A stretch of 34,078 bases of DNA from Bacteroidales bacterium (GTDB taxonomy: Bacteria > Bacteroidota > Bacteroidia > Bacteroidales > UBA10428), in contig JAFGOR010000083.1 of the NCBI GenBank assembly GCA_016926375.1, positions 1 to 34,078 of the forward strand, in the 5' to 3' direction. The notes beneath the pieces were generated by a model. That model was not told the origin of the DNA and ran no database searches. It saw only the letters and a list, made by a program, of their open reading frames with translations. Positions 8,795 through 19,369 of this stretch are shown one piece after another (the stretch's first letter is position 1; every line of letters starts with the position of its first letter). The translations under genes and the position numbers were made by a program.

Positions 8795-9482
8795 TGATGA
8801 GCCGTTGGCTCAACAGGTGATTGAGGAGTTTGCCGGCAGGCTGGGTTTTCTGAATGTCATAGGAAAATGCAGCAGTGCTGTTGAAGCTGCCGAATTTCTC
8901 AGGAACCATCAGGTTGATCTGATCTTCCTGGATATACATATGCCCCGGCTTACCGGGCTCGATTTTATAAGCAGTTTGCACAACCCGCCCCAGTTCATTC
9001 TGGTAACAGCATATTCCGAATATGCCCTGCAGGGTTTCAATGTTAATGCAACTGACTACCTGATGAAACCTGTACCTTTTGAGCGTTTTCTCAAGGCTGT
9101 TAATAAAGCTTACGATTTGCACCGGCTCAGAAACCAGTCTTCGGGCTCTTCTGACGGGCAGGCTCCACGCTACATCCTTGTCAAGTCGGGTTATCAGACG
9201 GTAAAAATCATGCTTGATTCAATATATTACATTGAAGGATTGAAAGATTACGTAAAAATCCATACCGATGCAAAAAAGCCTGTATTGTCACTGATGACAC
9301 TGAAGGGCCTTGTTGAAACACTTCCGGGAGATAAGTTCCTGAGAATTCACAAATCCTTTATTGTATGTACCGACCACATTACCTCCATGTCACGTAACCA
9401 GGTGGTGGTAGGGGACAGAAAGATACCCGTAGGCGAAAATTTCCGTGAAGCATTTCGCAAAAGAATGTTTGACAAAGGGTGA
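8775..9482 (+). CDS. LytTR-family response regulator
   Basis: MNCLIVDDEPLAQQVIEEF..., DLIFLDIHMPRLTGLDF receiver; C-terminal LytTR domain (YYIEGLKDYVKIHT...FLRIHKSFIV). Overlaps the kinase by 20 nt. Confidence 0.95.
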   Translation: MNCLIVDDEPLAQQVIEEFAGRLGFLNVIGKCSSAVEAAEFLRNHQVDLIFLDIHMPRLTGLDFISSLHNPPQFILVTAYSEYALQGFNVNATDYLMKPVPFERFLKAVNKAYDLHRLRNQSSGSSDGQAPRYILVKSGYQTVKIMLDSIYYIEGLKDYVKIHTDAKKPVLSLMTLKGLVETLPGDKFLRIHKSFIVCTDHITSMSRNQVVVGDRKIPVGENFREAFRKRMFDKG

Positions 9483-9555
9483 TCTGCCAACCACCTGTTA
9501 CCGACATTGCTGCTCAGTTTATGCCACAGGTAACGACATGCTGACCTGTTGGTGT

Positions 9556-10041
9556 TTATATATTGCTCTTGATAAAACAGGAGATTTTCCAATCCTTTTT
9601 CACTTTCTCCAGTACCACATGAATTATGGCGACTGAGGTGGCCGGTGATCCGTAATAGGTCATATTTTGCGTTTCTTTAAGAACAGCCCATGCCGCATCT
9701 TCCATTACCTTAATTTCAAGGAATTCCTTTTCAACCCTGAATTCCTCAACACCAACCCAGTCGGCATATTTGGCCAGTGTGTCAATAGCTACAGATCGCT
9801 TATCCCATCCGGTTGAAATGGTATAAACAGAATCCTGGATATTAACGCGCGTCTGACTGGCATCGTGAATGTAAAATTCCTTCATTTTTTCAGGATTCTT
9901 GTCAATCCAGGCTTGTGTTTCTGAATTGATAACCGTTTTAATCGCTTCCTTTTCTGTGTCTGCATCCACCTTATGTTTGCAGGATGAAAGGAGAAACATC
10001 AGCATAAAGGCTGAACAAATAATACAAGCAGTATTTTTCAT
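9556..10041 (-). CDS. SnoaL-like/NTF2-fold lipoprotein
   Basis: Signal + lipobox (MLMFLLSSCKHK); AIKTVINSETQAWIDKNPEKMKEFYIHDASQTRVN...AWAVLKETQNMTYYG is NTF2-like (DUF4440/SnoaL type). Confidence 0.65.
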   Translation of the reverse strand: MKNTACIICSAFMLMFLLSSCKHKVDADTEKEAIKTVINSETQAWIDKNPEKMKEFYIHDASQTRVNIQDSVYTISTGWDKRSVAIDTLAKYADWVGVEEFRVEKEFLEIKVMEDAAWAVLKETQNMTYYGSPATSVAIIHVVLEKVKKDWKISCFIKSNI

Positions 10042-10167
10042 GACTTTCGGTTTTTTTGTCCGGAACAAATAATTGAAAGTTGCCTGCCTGACAGGTGATA
10101 AAAGTTATGAAATTGCAGTGCCAAATCCAAACATTCCTGCAATGATATGACAAAGGGAATGAAAGAA

Positions 10168-10734
10168 TTACTTATCAATGATGAAACCCATTTTTTCAGG
10201 GTGATCTCTTACCATAAGATTGTTGTTGAACCTGAACATTTTCAACCAAACCAAAACATCTCCCAGGCCGCCAATGGTTAACAGGATACCCAGCGTTTTT
10301 ATCCAATTCACTCCGGTAATCAGGGCAAAAGCCAGAGGAATGATTCCCAGAATCAGGGTTGGAGCAATACCCGCTCTGCGGTAATGCTTTACCCTGACAG
10401 GATCCTTGCAATGACAATAAGGAGAAAACATAGTCCGGCTGAAACCAAAACTTACCGCCTTGAAGCCATTTTCAGCATGAAGTGCAAAAAAGAGTCCGTG
10501 AATCAGTTCATGCATGACAATGGCCAGCAGTACTGATGTGTATTTTACCCATGAAGGAACTTCCATATGCAGAAGCGCCGGCCTGCCTTTCCAAATGGTA
10601 TCAAAAAGCAGTTCGGCACAAATTGCAAAAACAATGGCCACAACCACAATAAAAAGCATGGTTTTGTTATCCTCAAATACAAACTCACCTGATGGAAGAT
10701 CGCTGTTAATATGATTTGGCACATGCTCATTCAT
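10168..10734 (-). CDS. DUF3267 domain protein, membrane zincin-like metallopeptidase
   Basis: VLLAIVMHELIHGLFFALHAENGFKAVSFGF: HExxH within a membrane segment; DUF3267 pattern. Confidence 0.8.
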   Translation of the reverse strand: MNEHVPNHINSDLPSGEFVFEDNKTMLFIVVVAIVFAICAELLFDTIWKGRPALLHMEVPSWVKYTSVLLAIVMHELIHGLFFALHAENGFKAVSFGFSRTMFSPYCHCKDPVRVKHYRRAGIAPTLILGIIPLAFALITGVNWIKTLGILLTIGGLGDVLVWLKMFRFNNNLMVRDHPEKMGFIIDK

Positions 10735-10818
10735 CAGCTATAAAATTAGTTAAAAATGCCTTTTTCATCCTTTTTTAATCCATAAAGTTTTGTTATTTTT
10801 AATAAGGGTATATTCCTG

Positions 10819-13800
10819 ATGTCGGCATTTTTTGGCTTCTCAAAATTCATACTTACTGATATGTGCAGGAAGCTGACTGATTTGAAAAGATGGCATGGAA
10901 AATGGCTCACGGTGAGGGTTTTTTTTTCTTCTTTCCTGATCTGCTTTTTTTACATGCAGAATGCCGCACAGGAAACTTCTGTTAAATTTAACCGGCTTTC
11001 AACCGAACACGGATTGAGCCAAAGCTCAGTAACCTGTATTTTTCAGGATGATGAAGGCTTTATGTGGTTTGGAACCTATGGAGGCCTTAGCCGGTTTGAT
11101 GGTTATAATTTCATTGTGAATCAGTTCACCCCGGCTAACAAATACACTATTTCCGACAACCATGTCAGATCCATTTGCCAGGACACGGCCGGCATCCTGA
11201 TTTTAGCAACGGTTAACGGACTGAACCGCTATTTCACAGAGACCAGACAGTTTATCGGTTTCTTTCATGACCCTGAAGATTCTGCCAGCCTGGCACACAA
11301 CACTATATATAAGGTACTGAAGGACAAAGACGGGGATATCTGGATTGGCACCTGGGGCGGCGGACTTGATAAGATGGAGCGGAAAACCGGAAAATACGAT
11401 GACGAAAGAGATGCCCGTTACCGATTCATTCATCACAGGCCACAGGAAGGTAAAAACAGCATCAGCTCACTCCATATCGCCGACATGACAGAATCACCTG
11501 ATGGTTCTCTGTGGATTGCCACCAACAAAGGACTGAACCACTATAATAAAGAAAAAAATGAATTCACTGTATACTTGAATGATTCCCGCAACACGTCCGG
11601 TATCAGCAGTAATGATGTCAACTCAGTATGCGTTGACAAAAATGGTAATGTATGGGCCGGAACCTGGGGTGGCGGACTCAATATGTTCAATCCGCAAACA
11701 AAAAAATTTACCCGGTATTTACACAACCGCCAGGATCCATACAGTATCAGTCATGATATTGTTATGGAACTGTTTTGCGACAACTCGGGTCAGATTTGGG
11801 CAGGAACATGGGGAGGCGGCCTGAACAAAAGCATGACGGCTGAAGAACACGGAAAGTTATTTCCCGGTAAGGAGCCGGATGAAAATATCCTCTTTGTCAG
11901 GTATCAACATGAAGCGAACGACCTATGGAGTATTAGTAGTAATACCATTTATTCGATTTATGAAGACCAGACAGGTGTTATGTGGGTAGGAGCCGACCTG
12001 GGCGGGGTCAATAGGTTTGAAAAAACGCAGGCCAAATTCCGGATAGTCAGATCAGAACCATCCAATCCCAACAGCCTGACTAATAACAAAATTTTCTCCA
12101 TTCTGCTGGATAAGAAGAATATTCTGTGGATTGGCACACAGGACGGACTAAATGTTTATGACAAAAACACGAAAAAATATACCCATTTCAAGTACAATCC
12201 CGATAACCCTTCCTCCATCAGTCACAATGTGGTCCGGTCAATTGTTGAAGACCCTGATGGAACCATCTGGCTGGGAACTTTGTTGGGCCTCAATAAATAT
12301 GATCCGAAGAATAGAAATTTCAAACGGTACTATATTGATCCGGATAATCCGTCAGCTAACAACATCATCTCTTTACAGGCGTCCCGAAACGGAGAAATAT
12401 GGGTTGGCACATATGAATATGGGCTGTATCTGTTTGATCCCAAAAATGAACAATTCATCAAGTATGAGAACAAGTTGCACGAAACAAAAAATTTAGGCAA
12501 CGAAATCATCTGGTCAATTATTGAAGACGAAAAAGGAAACCTGTGGATAGGAAGTCACCGAAATGGCTTGTACTATATTGATCCGGACGGTGAGAAGTTT
12601 GTCAATTATCAGAACATACCGGAAGATACAACCACGTTGAGTAATAATTATGTTTTGACCCTATTACCCGATCATGAAAACAACCTGTGGGTAGGCACCT
12701 CCCTTGGTTTAAACAAACTCTCCTTTGATGCAACAGGAAAACCTATATTTATAAGCTATTTTGAAGAAGATGGGCTTGCAGCCCAAACCGTGAACGGAAT
12801 TGTTGAAGACGAATTTGGTCATTTGTGGATTACAACGGCTAAAGGATTGTCCATGCTGGATCCTGCTGCCAATTTATTCACAAATTATTACCAGGAGGAT
12901 GGCTTACAGGATATTGAGTTTTCAATCAATGCCATTTGCAGAAACAAGGAAACAGGAGAAATATATGCCGGCGGAATAAACGGATTCAATGTGTTCCAAC
13001 CCGGCAGGGTCATGGGTAATAAAACACCTCCAATTGCAAAAATAGTTGATCTGAGAATTTTCAACAGGTCGGTTCACATCGGCGATGAAGTAAACAACCG
13101 GATTATTCTTGACAAAGTAATCAGTTCTGTTCAAACTCTTGAATTGTCGCACAGGGAATATGTGATTTCTTTTGAATTTGCAGCACTCCACTATCAATCA
13201 CCTCAGGGAAACCAATATGCCTTTATGCTCAAAGGATTTGATAAAGACTGGAATTATGTCAAAAATCAACGACTTGCCACTTACACCAATTTATCTCCCG
13301 GTCGTTATACATTTCTGGTTAAGGCAGCCAACAATGACGGCGTATGGAATCCAATACCAACAAAACTGCAATTGTATATCAGACCTCCCTGGTGGAAAAC
13401 CATTTTATTTCGGATAGCAGCAGTGCTGACTGCAATCATGGCAGGCACCATTTTCTTTCGCTTGCGGATAAGGATACTGAAAAAAAGGCAGCTGCAACTT
13501 GAAGAAATGGTAAGGAAAAGGACGGAAGAACTAAGTAAGGCCAATGGTATGCTCGCTCAAAAGCAGGAAGAAATTACACAGGTGAATACCTTGCTGGAAG
13601 AAAAACAGGAAGAAATCACCATGCAGAATGAAGAACTGCTGAAGCACAGAAACGATCTTGAAGACCTGGTTGATATGAGAACCGCAGAACTCAGGGAAGC
13701 CAAGGTAAAAGCGGAGGAATCTGACAAGCTCAAATCTTCGTTTCTGGCTAACATGTCACATGAGATCCGCACCCCCATGAATGCCATTGTTGGTTTTGCC

Positions 13801-14850
13801 AGCCTGCTGGATGATGACACCATTGACCAGACAGAGAAAAGCTACTTCATTCAAACAATTAAAAACAATTCCGATATTTTACTTACCCTGATCAATGACA
13901 TTCTGGACATTTCCCTTATTGAAGCAAACCAGCTGGTGTTGTATAAGGAGCGTTTTTGCGTGGATGATACCCTTATGGAATTAAAGAAGTATTATGATTT
14001 AAAAAACGAAAAGAAGCTGTATATAGGGCTGATAGCTGACACCCCCGGTGAAAGAACTTTTATTCACAATGACCCTATCCGGTTCAGGCAGATAATGACC
14101 AACCTGCTCAACAATGCATATAAATACACAGATCATGGCTACATACGTTTCGGTTATCATGTTGTTGACAATGTAGTTCAGTTTTACGTTGAAGATACAG
14201 GGATTGGCATCAGTGAAGAAAACAGGAAGAATATTTTCCAGCAATTTCACAAAATAGAACCCGATAAGAAACGGTTTTACCAGGGTGCCGGAATTGGCCT
14301 TTCAATTTGTGAAAGGCTGGTTAGGCTAATGGGTGGTTCAATTATTGTAGAATCGGAAATCGATGTGGGTTCCGTATTCAGTTTCACCTTACCATTTATA
14401 CAGGGTGAACATGCGCAACAGATTGACTTGCCGGTTTCAGGTGAAACCGCTCAACTCAACCAGATTCATGTTCTGATTGCAGAAGACGAACCCGACAACT
14501 TTCACCTGATTGAAAGACTTCTGCGGAAAAACAATGCAAAGGTTAGTTGGGCACATAATGGCAAGGAAGCTGTTGAGTATTTCAGTACAATTGAGCATCC
14601 GGAAAACCATCTGGTACTGATGGACATAAAAATGCCAGTGATGAATGGTTTCGATGCCTGTGAGGCGATAAAAAAGATCAACAGCAAAATACCGGTTATC
14701 GCTTTAACCGCATTTGCACTGGCACAAGACAAAGACAGGATAATGAAAGCCTCTTTTGATAATTATATTTCGAAACCAGTGATTCCTGAGCGACTCAGGG
14801 AACTTTTATCATTCTACCAGGATACATTAACCAAAAAAACCGATAACTGA
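10819..14850 (+). CDS. two-component propeller hybrid sensor histidine kinase/response regulator (no AraC-type HTH)
   Basis: 14 Reg_prop-like blades (WIGTWGGGLDK...), Y_Y_Y domain, TM, coiled coil, HisKA (MSHEIRTPMNAIVGF), HATPase (NLLNNAYKYTDHG, DTGIGI, GAGIGLSI), receiver (VLMDIKMPVMNGFDA). Ends after the receiver. ATG 10861 is an alternative start. Confidence 0.95.
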   Translation: MSAFFGFSKFILTDMCRKLTDLKRWHGKWLTVRVFFSSFLICFFYMQNAAQETSVKFNRLSTEHGLSQSSVTCIFQDDEGFMWFGTYGGLSRFDGYNFIVNQFTPANKYTISDNHVRSICQDTAGILILATVNGLNRYFTETRQFIGFFHDPEDSASLAHNTIYKVLKDKDGDIWIGTWGGGLDKMERKTGKYDDERDARYRFIHHRPQEGKNSISSLHIADMTESPDGSLWIATNKGLNHYNKEKNEFTVYLNDSRNTSGISSNDVNSVCVDKNGNVWAGTWGGGLNMFNPQTKKFTRYLHNRQDPYSISHDIVMELFCDNSGQIWAGTWGGGLNKSMTAEEHGKLFPGKEPDENILFVRYQHEANDLWSISSNTIYSIYEDQTGVMWVGADLGGVNRFEKTQAKFRIVRSEPSNPNSLTNNKIFSILLDKKNILWIGTQDGLNVYDKNTKKYTHFKYNPDNPSSISHNVVRSIVEDPDGTIWLGTLLGLNKYDPKNRNFKRYYIDPDNPSANNIISLQASRNGEIWVGTYEYGLYLFDPKNEQFIKYENKLHETKNLGNEIIWSIIEDEKGNLWIGSHRNGLYYIDPDGEKFVNYQNIPEDTTTLSNNYVLTLLPDHENNLWVGTSLGLNKLSFDATGKPIFISYFEEDGLAAQTVNGIVEDEFGHLWITTAKGLSMLDPAANLFTNYYQEDGLQDIEFSINAICRNKETGEIYAGGINGFNVFQPGRVMGNKTPPIAKIVDLRIFNRSVHIGDEVNNRIILDKVISSVQTLELSHREYVISFEFAALHYQSPQGNQYAFMLKGFDKDWNYVKNQRLATYTNLSPGRYTFLVKAANNDGVWNPIPTKLQLYIRPPWWKTILFRIAAVLTAIMAGTIFFRLRIRILKKRQLQLEEMVRKRTEELSKANGMLAQKQEEITQVNTLLEEKQEEITMQNEELLKHRNDLEDLVDMRTAELREAKVKAEESDKLKSSFLANMSHEIRTPMNAIVGFASLLDDDTIDQTEKSYFIQTIKNNSDILLTLINDILDISLIEANQLVLYKERFCVDDTLMELKKYYDLKNEKKLYIGLIADTPGERTFIHNDPIRFRQIMTNLLNNAYKYTDHGYIRFGYHVVDNVVQFYVEDTGIGISEENRKNIFQQFHKIEPDKKRFYQGAGIGLSICERLVRLMGGSIIVESEIDVGSVFSFTLPFIQGEHAQQIDLPVSGETAQLNQIHVLIAEDEPDNFHLIERLLRKNNAKVSWAHNGKEAVEYFSTIEHPENHLVLMDIKMPVMNGFDACEAIKKINSKIPVIALTAFALAQDKDRIMKASFDNYISKPVIPERLRELLSFYQDTLTKKTDN

Positions 14851-14977
14851 ACCGTTTCACTACCTCCTCCCGGTGAACATCTTGTTAAAACAAAACTCAA
14901 ATCATAAATATTTGGTTTTTTTTGCTAAATTAACAGTGATTGTTTTGTATTGTTGTTACATTATATTTCCGGTAAGG

Positions 14978-17900
14978 ATGATAATCAGAAACTTGCAATT
15001 GCATAGGGTTTGCCTGTTGCTTGTGCTGTTATGCAGCAGCTTAATGAGCGGCATGTTAATGGCCCAGGAGACGCCTGTAAAATTTGAGAATTTTTTCGGT
15101 GCAGAGAATTTCAATAATGGTTCCATAGTTTGCATTTATCAGGACAGGGAAGGTTTTCTATGGTTTGGCACCTACGGAGGCTTGTACCGATATGATGGCA
15201 ACAACTTCAGGGAATTTCTTCCGGTTACCAATGACGAGAGCAGCCTGATAAACAGCCATATCAGGTCAATCTGTGAGGATTCAACCGGAGCTATTTTCAT
15301 TGCCACAGTAGACGGCTTGTGTATTTACAACCCGGAAACCGACAAATTCAGGCGATTTGTACACGACCCGGCTGATTCCAACAGTTTGATTACAAATACA
15401 ATTTATAAACTTCTGGTTGACCATACCGGAACAATCTGGGCCGCTACCTGGGGAGGAGGAATCGATAAGATTGAGAAGACTGTTGCTTACAACAAACAGA
15501 GTAAACCTGTTGAACAATACAGGTTTATTCATCACCTGCACCAGGAGGGTAAGAACAGCATCAGTTCCAATATTGTTACAGATATTGCCGAATCGTCTGA
15601 CGGTATTCTCTGGCTTGCCACACAGGGCGGATTAGACAAGTTCAATCCAAAAACAGGAATATTCAAGGGATATTATCATAACCCCGAAAATTCAAACAGC
15701 TTAACCAACAACAATATTGCAGCTGTTTGTGCAGACAATGGGGGAAACATCTGGGCCGGTTCCTGGGAATACGGGCTCAATCTACTGAATGCCAAAACAA
15801 ACAAAATTACACGGTTTACGCATCAGGGGGATGACGATAAAGGACCCGGAAATAACATCATCATGAGGCTGTATTGTGACCCGTCGGGGACCGTTTGGGT
15901 TGGCACCTGGGGAGGAGGACTGGACAAAATTGTGATTCAGGAGGAAGAAAACACATCGCGATCTAACAGGAAAAAAATCAACTATAAGTTTGTTCATTAT
16001 AAAAATGATAAAAGCAGTCCTTTCAGCATCACTGGAAATTCCATATACTCCATTTTGGAGGACCGCACCGGATCAGTATGGGTAGGAACCGATTGGAACG
16101 GGCTTAATAAATTCAATAAAGAAGGTGATCTTTTCAGGCATATTACTGCAATCCCCGGAGAATCAAACAGCCTGATCAACAACATTATTTTCTGTATTTT
16201 CAGAGACAGCAGACATTTGCTGTGGATAGGAACTCAGAACGGTCTGAACATATATGACCGGAAAACGGGAAAGTTTTCACTTTTCCAGAATAACGCGAAT
16301 GATCCCTATTCAATAAGTCACAATGAAGTAAGATCCATAATTGAGGATAGAAATGGCGACATTTGGATAGGAACAGTTCAGGGTTTGAACAGGTTCGATA
16401 GTAAAAGAAACAGATTTGAGAGGTACTATAAAAACCCTGACGCACCGGGGTTAACGCATATCCTCAACATGATGGAAGATAATAACGGCTACCTGTGGCT
16501 GTCTACCTATGCCGAAGGCTTGCTGCGTTTTGACAAAAAAACCAAAACATTCAAAGATTACATACATGTTGAAGGTAACCCGGCCAGCATCAGCTCAAAT
16601 ATTGTTTGGTCAGTTGTTCAATACAATGACAGTATCTTGTGGATTGGTACTGAAAATGGAGGCCTTTGCGAATTCAATACCCGCAATGAAGTTTTTACAA
16701 CTTACTGGCACAATCCGGGGGTTTTAGGAACCGTGAGTCACAATACCATTTATTCTCTTAAATTAGATCACCGGAACAACCTGTGGGTTGGAACCATTGA
16801 CGGCCTTGATAAGATGGTCGTTGATGAGAAGGGCAGGAAAACTTTCATAAAATACCTTAACAATCATGTAAGCGGCATTACCGAAGACAACTACAATGTG
16901 ATTTGGTTGCTTACCGACCAGGGACTTGGTGAGTTCAACCCGGCAGATTCCTCACTTAAATTTTACGCAACAACGATATACAGGCAGGATCAGCCCTTCT
17001 CAATCAATGCCATCATGTATGATAGTCTGAACAGTGAAGTCTATATCGGAGGACTTAGTGGTTACCAGATTTTCTATCCCGAGGTGATTGGGGAAGAATC
17101 CAGGCCTCCGGTTACGAAAATTGTGAATATCCGCATTTTCAACAAGCCGGTAGCTGTTGGAGAAAAGATCAACAACAGAGTCATCCTTCCAAAATCGATC
17201 CACCACTTGGAAAAACTGGTTCTCTCACACAGGGAATATGTTTTCAGTCTCGATTTTTCAGCATTACATTACCTGTCGCCAAAGGACGTTCAGTACGCCT
17301 ACATATTGGAAGGCTTCGAGAAGGGTTGGAACCTGGTAGAGAATCAACACAGTGCTACCTATACAAACCTGCCCCCCGGCACCTACACCTTTAAAGTCAA
17401 AGCATCCAGCCCCAGTGGTATTTGGAATGAGCATCCGGCAGAAATTAAAATTGTAATCAGGCCTGCCTGGTGGAATACGCTGCTTTTTAAAATACTGTTG
17501 GCCTTATTCATAGTTTCCATTGCTTATTATATAAACCGTGTAAGAACCAACAATCTGAAAGAGCGGCAGCACATTCTGGAAGAAACGGTGTCAAAAAGAA
17601 CCGAAGAACTTTCTTATGCAAATTCTCTTCTGACGGAAAAGCAGGAAGAAATTACCATACAGAATGAAGAGCTGCTCAGGCACCGAAACGAGCTGGAAAG
17701 TCTGGTTGCTGAACGGACCCGGGAGTTAACCGTAGCCAAGGATAAAGCAGAGGAATCCGACAAGCTTAAGTCATCTTTCCTGGCCAACATGTCACACGAA
17801 ATCCGTACGCCCATGAATGCCATTGTAGGGTTCTCAAGCCTGCTGGATGATGACACGTTGGATAAGAATGAGAAACAATCTTACATCGCAACAATCAAAA

Positions 17901-18862
17901 ATAACAGCGATACCTTGCTCACCATAATCAATGACATCCTGGATATTTCGATGATTGAAGCAAACCAGCTTGTATTGTACAATGAACGGTTCTGTGTGGA
18001 TGATTTGCTGGCAGAATTAAAGGGATTTTATGACCTCAAAAATGACAAAAAGCTCGACATTTCTTGCTGCGATCTCAACAACAAACCAAAGACCTATCTT
18101 TATGCTGATCCGGTCAGGTTGAGGCAAATCATGATCAACCTGATAAACAATGCCTATAAATTCACTGAACAAGGTTCCATCAAATTCGGTTACCGCCTGG
18201 AGGGAGAATACATCCGCTTTTTCGTGCAGGATACAGGAATTGGCATATCACAGAGTAATAAAACGAGAATTTTTGATTACTTCCACAAAATTGAGCCCGT
18301 TGAAAGCAGGTTTCACCAGGGCACAGGAATAGGCCTGTCCATTTGCCGAAACCTTGTCAAGCAGATGGGTGGTGATATTACTGTGGAATCGGAAGTAAAT
18401 AAAGGATCTGATTTTTCATTTACACTTCCTTACAATACTTCCCAACAGGCAAGTACAGAAACTGAAAGCAAAAATGAGAAAACACTGAACCTGGAAAAAA
18501 CCACGATTGTGGTTGCCGAAGATGAACCGGACAATTACCTGCTTATCGAAAAACTCTTAAAAAAGACGGGCACAAACCTGTTTTGGGCACATAACGGTAA
18601 GGAAGCTGTGGAATATATCCAAAGCAAAAAAGAAAGCAACATACTGGTTCTGATGGACATTAAAATGCCGGTAATGAATGGTATTGAAGCCTGTGCACTC
18701 ATTAAGGAAATAAACAGTAAAATACCGGTTATCGCCTTAACCGCTTATGCACAGGCAGGAGACAAAGAAACCATATTGAACAGTAATTTCGATGACTTCA
18801 TTTCGAAACCGCTGAATTTTGATAAACTTTGGAAGTCATTGGCTCGCAATCATCCCGATTAA
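14978..18862 (+). CDS. two-component propeller hybrid sensor histidine kinase/response regulator (tandem paralogue)
   Basis: Same architecture as the previous gene, 14 propeller blades, Y_Y_Y, HisKA, HATPase, terminal receiver. ATG 14978 begins a good signal peptide (MIIRNLQLHRVCLLLVLLCSSLMSGMLMAQE); ORF-track start 14873 is a GTG. Confidence 0.95.
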   Translation: MIIRNLQLHRVCLLLVLLCSSLMSGMLMAQETPVKFENFFGAENFNNGSIVCIYQDREGFLWFGTYGGLYRYDGNNFREFLPVTNDESSLINSHIRSICEDSTGAIFIATVDGLCIYNPETDKFRRFVHDPADSNSLITNTIYKLLVDHTGTIWAATWGGGIDKIEKTVAYNKQSKPVEQYRFIHHLHQEGKNSISSNIVTDIAESSDGILWLATQGGLDKFNPKTGIFKGYYHNPENSNSLTNNNIAAVCADNGGNIWAGSWEYGLNLLNAKTNKITRFTHQGDDDKGPGNNIIMRLYCDPSGTVWVGTWGGGLDKIVIQEEENTSRSNRKKINYKFVHYKNDKSSPFSITGNSIYSILEDRTGSVWVGTDWNGLNKFNKEGDLFRHITAIPGESNSLINNIIFCIFRDSRHLLWIGTQNGLNIYDRKTGKFSLFQNNANDPYSISHNEVRSIIEDRNGDIWIGTVQGLNRFDSKRNRFERYYKNPDAPGLTHILNMMEDNNGYLWLSTYAEGLLRFDKKTKTFKDYIHVEGNPASISSNIVWSVVQYNDSILWIGTENGGLCEFNTRNEVFTTYWHNPGVLGTVSHNTIYSLKLDHRNNLWVGTIDGLDKMVVDEKGRKTFIKYLNNHVSGITEDNYNVIWLLTDQGLGEFNPADSSLKFYATTIYRQDQPFSINAIMYDSLNSEVYIGGLSGYQIFYPEVIGEESRPPVTKIVNIRIFNKPVAVGEKINNRVILPKSIHHLEKLVLSHREYVFSLDFSALHYLSPKDVQYAYILEGFEKGWNLVENQHSATYTNLPPGTYTFKVKASSPSGIWNEHPAEIKIVIRPAWWNTLLFKILLALFIVSIAYYINRVRTNNLKERQHILEETVSKRTEELSYANSLLTEKQEEITIQNEELLRHRNELESLVAERTRELTVAKDKAEESDKLKSSFLANMSHEIRTPMNAIVGFSSLLDDDTLDKNEKQSYIATIKNNSDTLLTIINDILDISMIEANQLVLYNERFCVDDLLAELKGFYDLKNDKKLDISCCDLNNKPKTYLYADPVRLRQIMINLINNAYKFTEQGSIKFGYRLEGEYIRFFVQDTGIGISQSNKTRIFDYFHKIEPVESRFHQGTGIGLSICRNLVKQMGGDITVESEVNKGSDFSFTLPYNTSQQASTETESKNEKTLNLEKTTIVVAEDEPDNYLLIEKLLKKTGTNLFWAHNGKEAVEYIQSKKESNILVLMDIKMPVMNGIEACALIKEINSKIPVIALTAYAQAGDKETILNSNFDDFISKPLNFDKLWKSLARNHPD

Positions 18863-18865
18863 GGC

Positions 18866-19204
18866 TCAGTTGAGTTGCTTTAAGTTGGTAATGGCTTCGG
18901 GTACATGTTTGTGAACCATGGCAACAATTTGGCAGGTGGCCATATCGGCACATTCACTGCAGGTCTCATATCCTTTGGCTTTTACGCATCCGCGGATTTC
19001 ACATAAGCTACAATAGGAAAACTTCACCCCATTTTCCCGGCATCCGGTGCAGTTGATTGATTCGGGTTTAATTTCGGGTGAGTTGTACATTTGCTGCCAC
19101 TTCTCAGCAGTGGCCTTTCTCAGTTCGTTGTTGTTCTCAACGGTGGCTTTTCTTGCATCGCATGTTTCGCAATTCAAACCACAACAGGCTATTAGTTTTT
19201 TCAT
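18866..19204 (-). CDS. DUF3795 domain-containing cysteine-rich protein
   Basis: KLIACCGLNCETCDARKATVEN...INCTGCRENGVKFSYCSLCEIRGCVKAKGYETCSECADM. Confidence 0.85.
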   Translation of the reverse strand: MKKLIACCGLNCETCDARKATVENNNELRKATAEKWQQMYNSPEIKPESINCTGCRENGVKFSYCSLCEIRGCVKAKGYETCSECADMATCQIVAMVHKHVPEAITNLKQLN

Positions 19205-19369
19205 ACTTAAAATTAATGATTATAATTTAATCAAATTGTTTGCTTATAATATAGCCATTTCTGAATTGGAAACAAATTATGTTTCGCAATTTTGCAGTTT
19301 TTTTTTCGCTGAACAATACCTCCCTGTTCCTACTTTCAATTAAATCGATTATTGGGTATTAAGATGAAC

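Noticed and set aside
8571-9122. 183-aa minus-strand ORF over the kinase/response-regulator junction
   Set aside because: Overlaps two well-supported plus-strand domains; no recognisable motifs.
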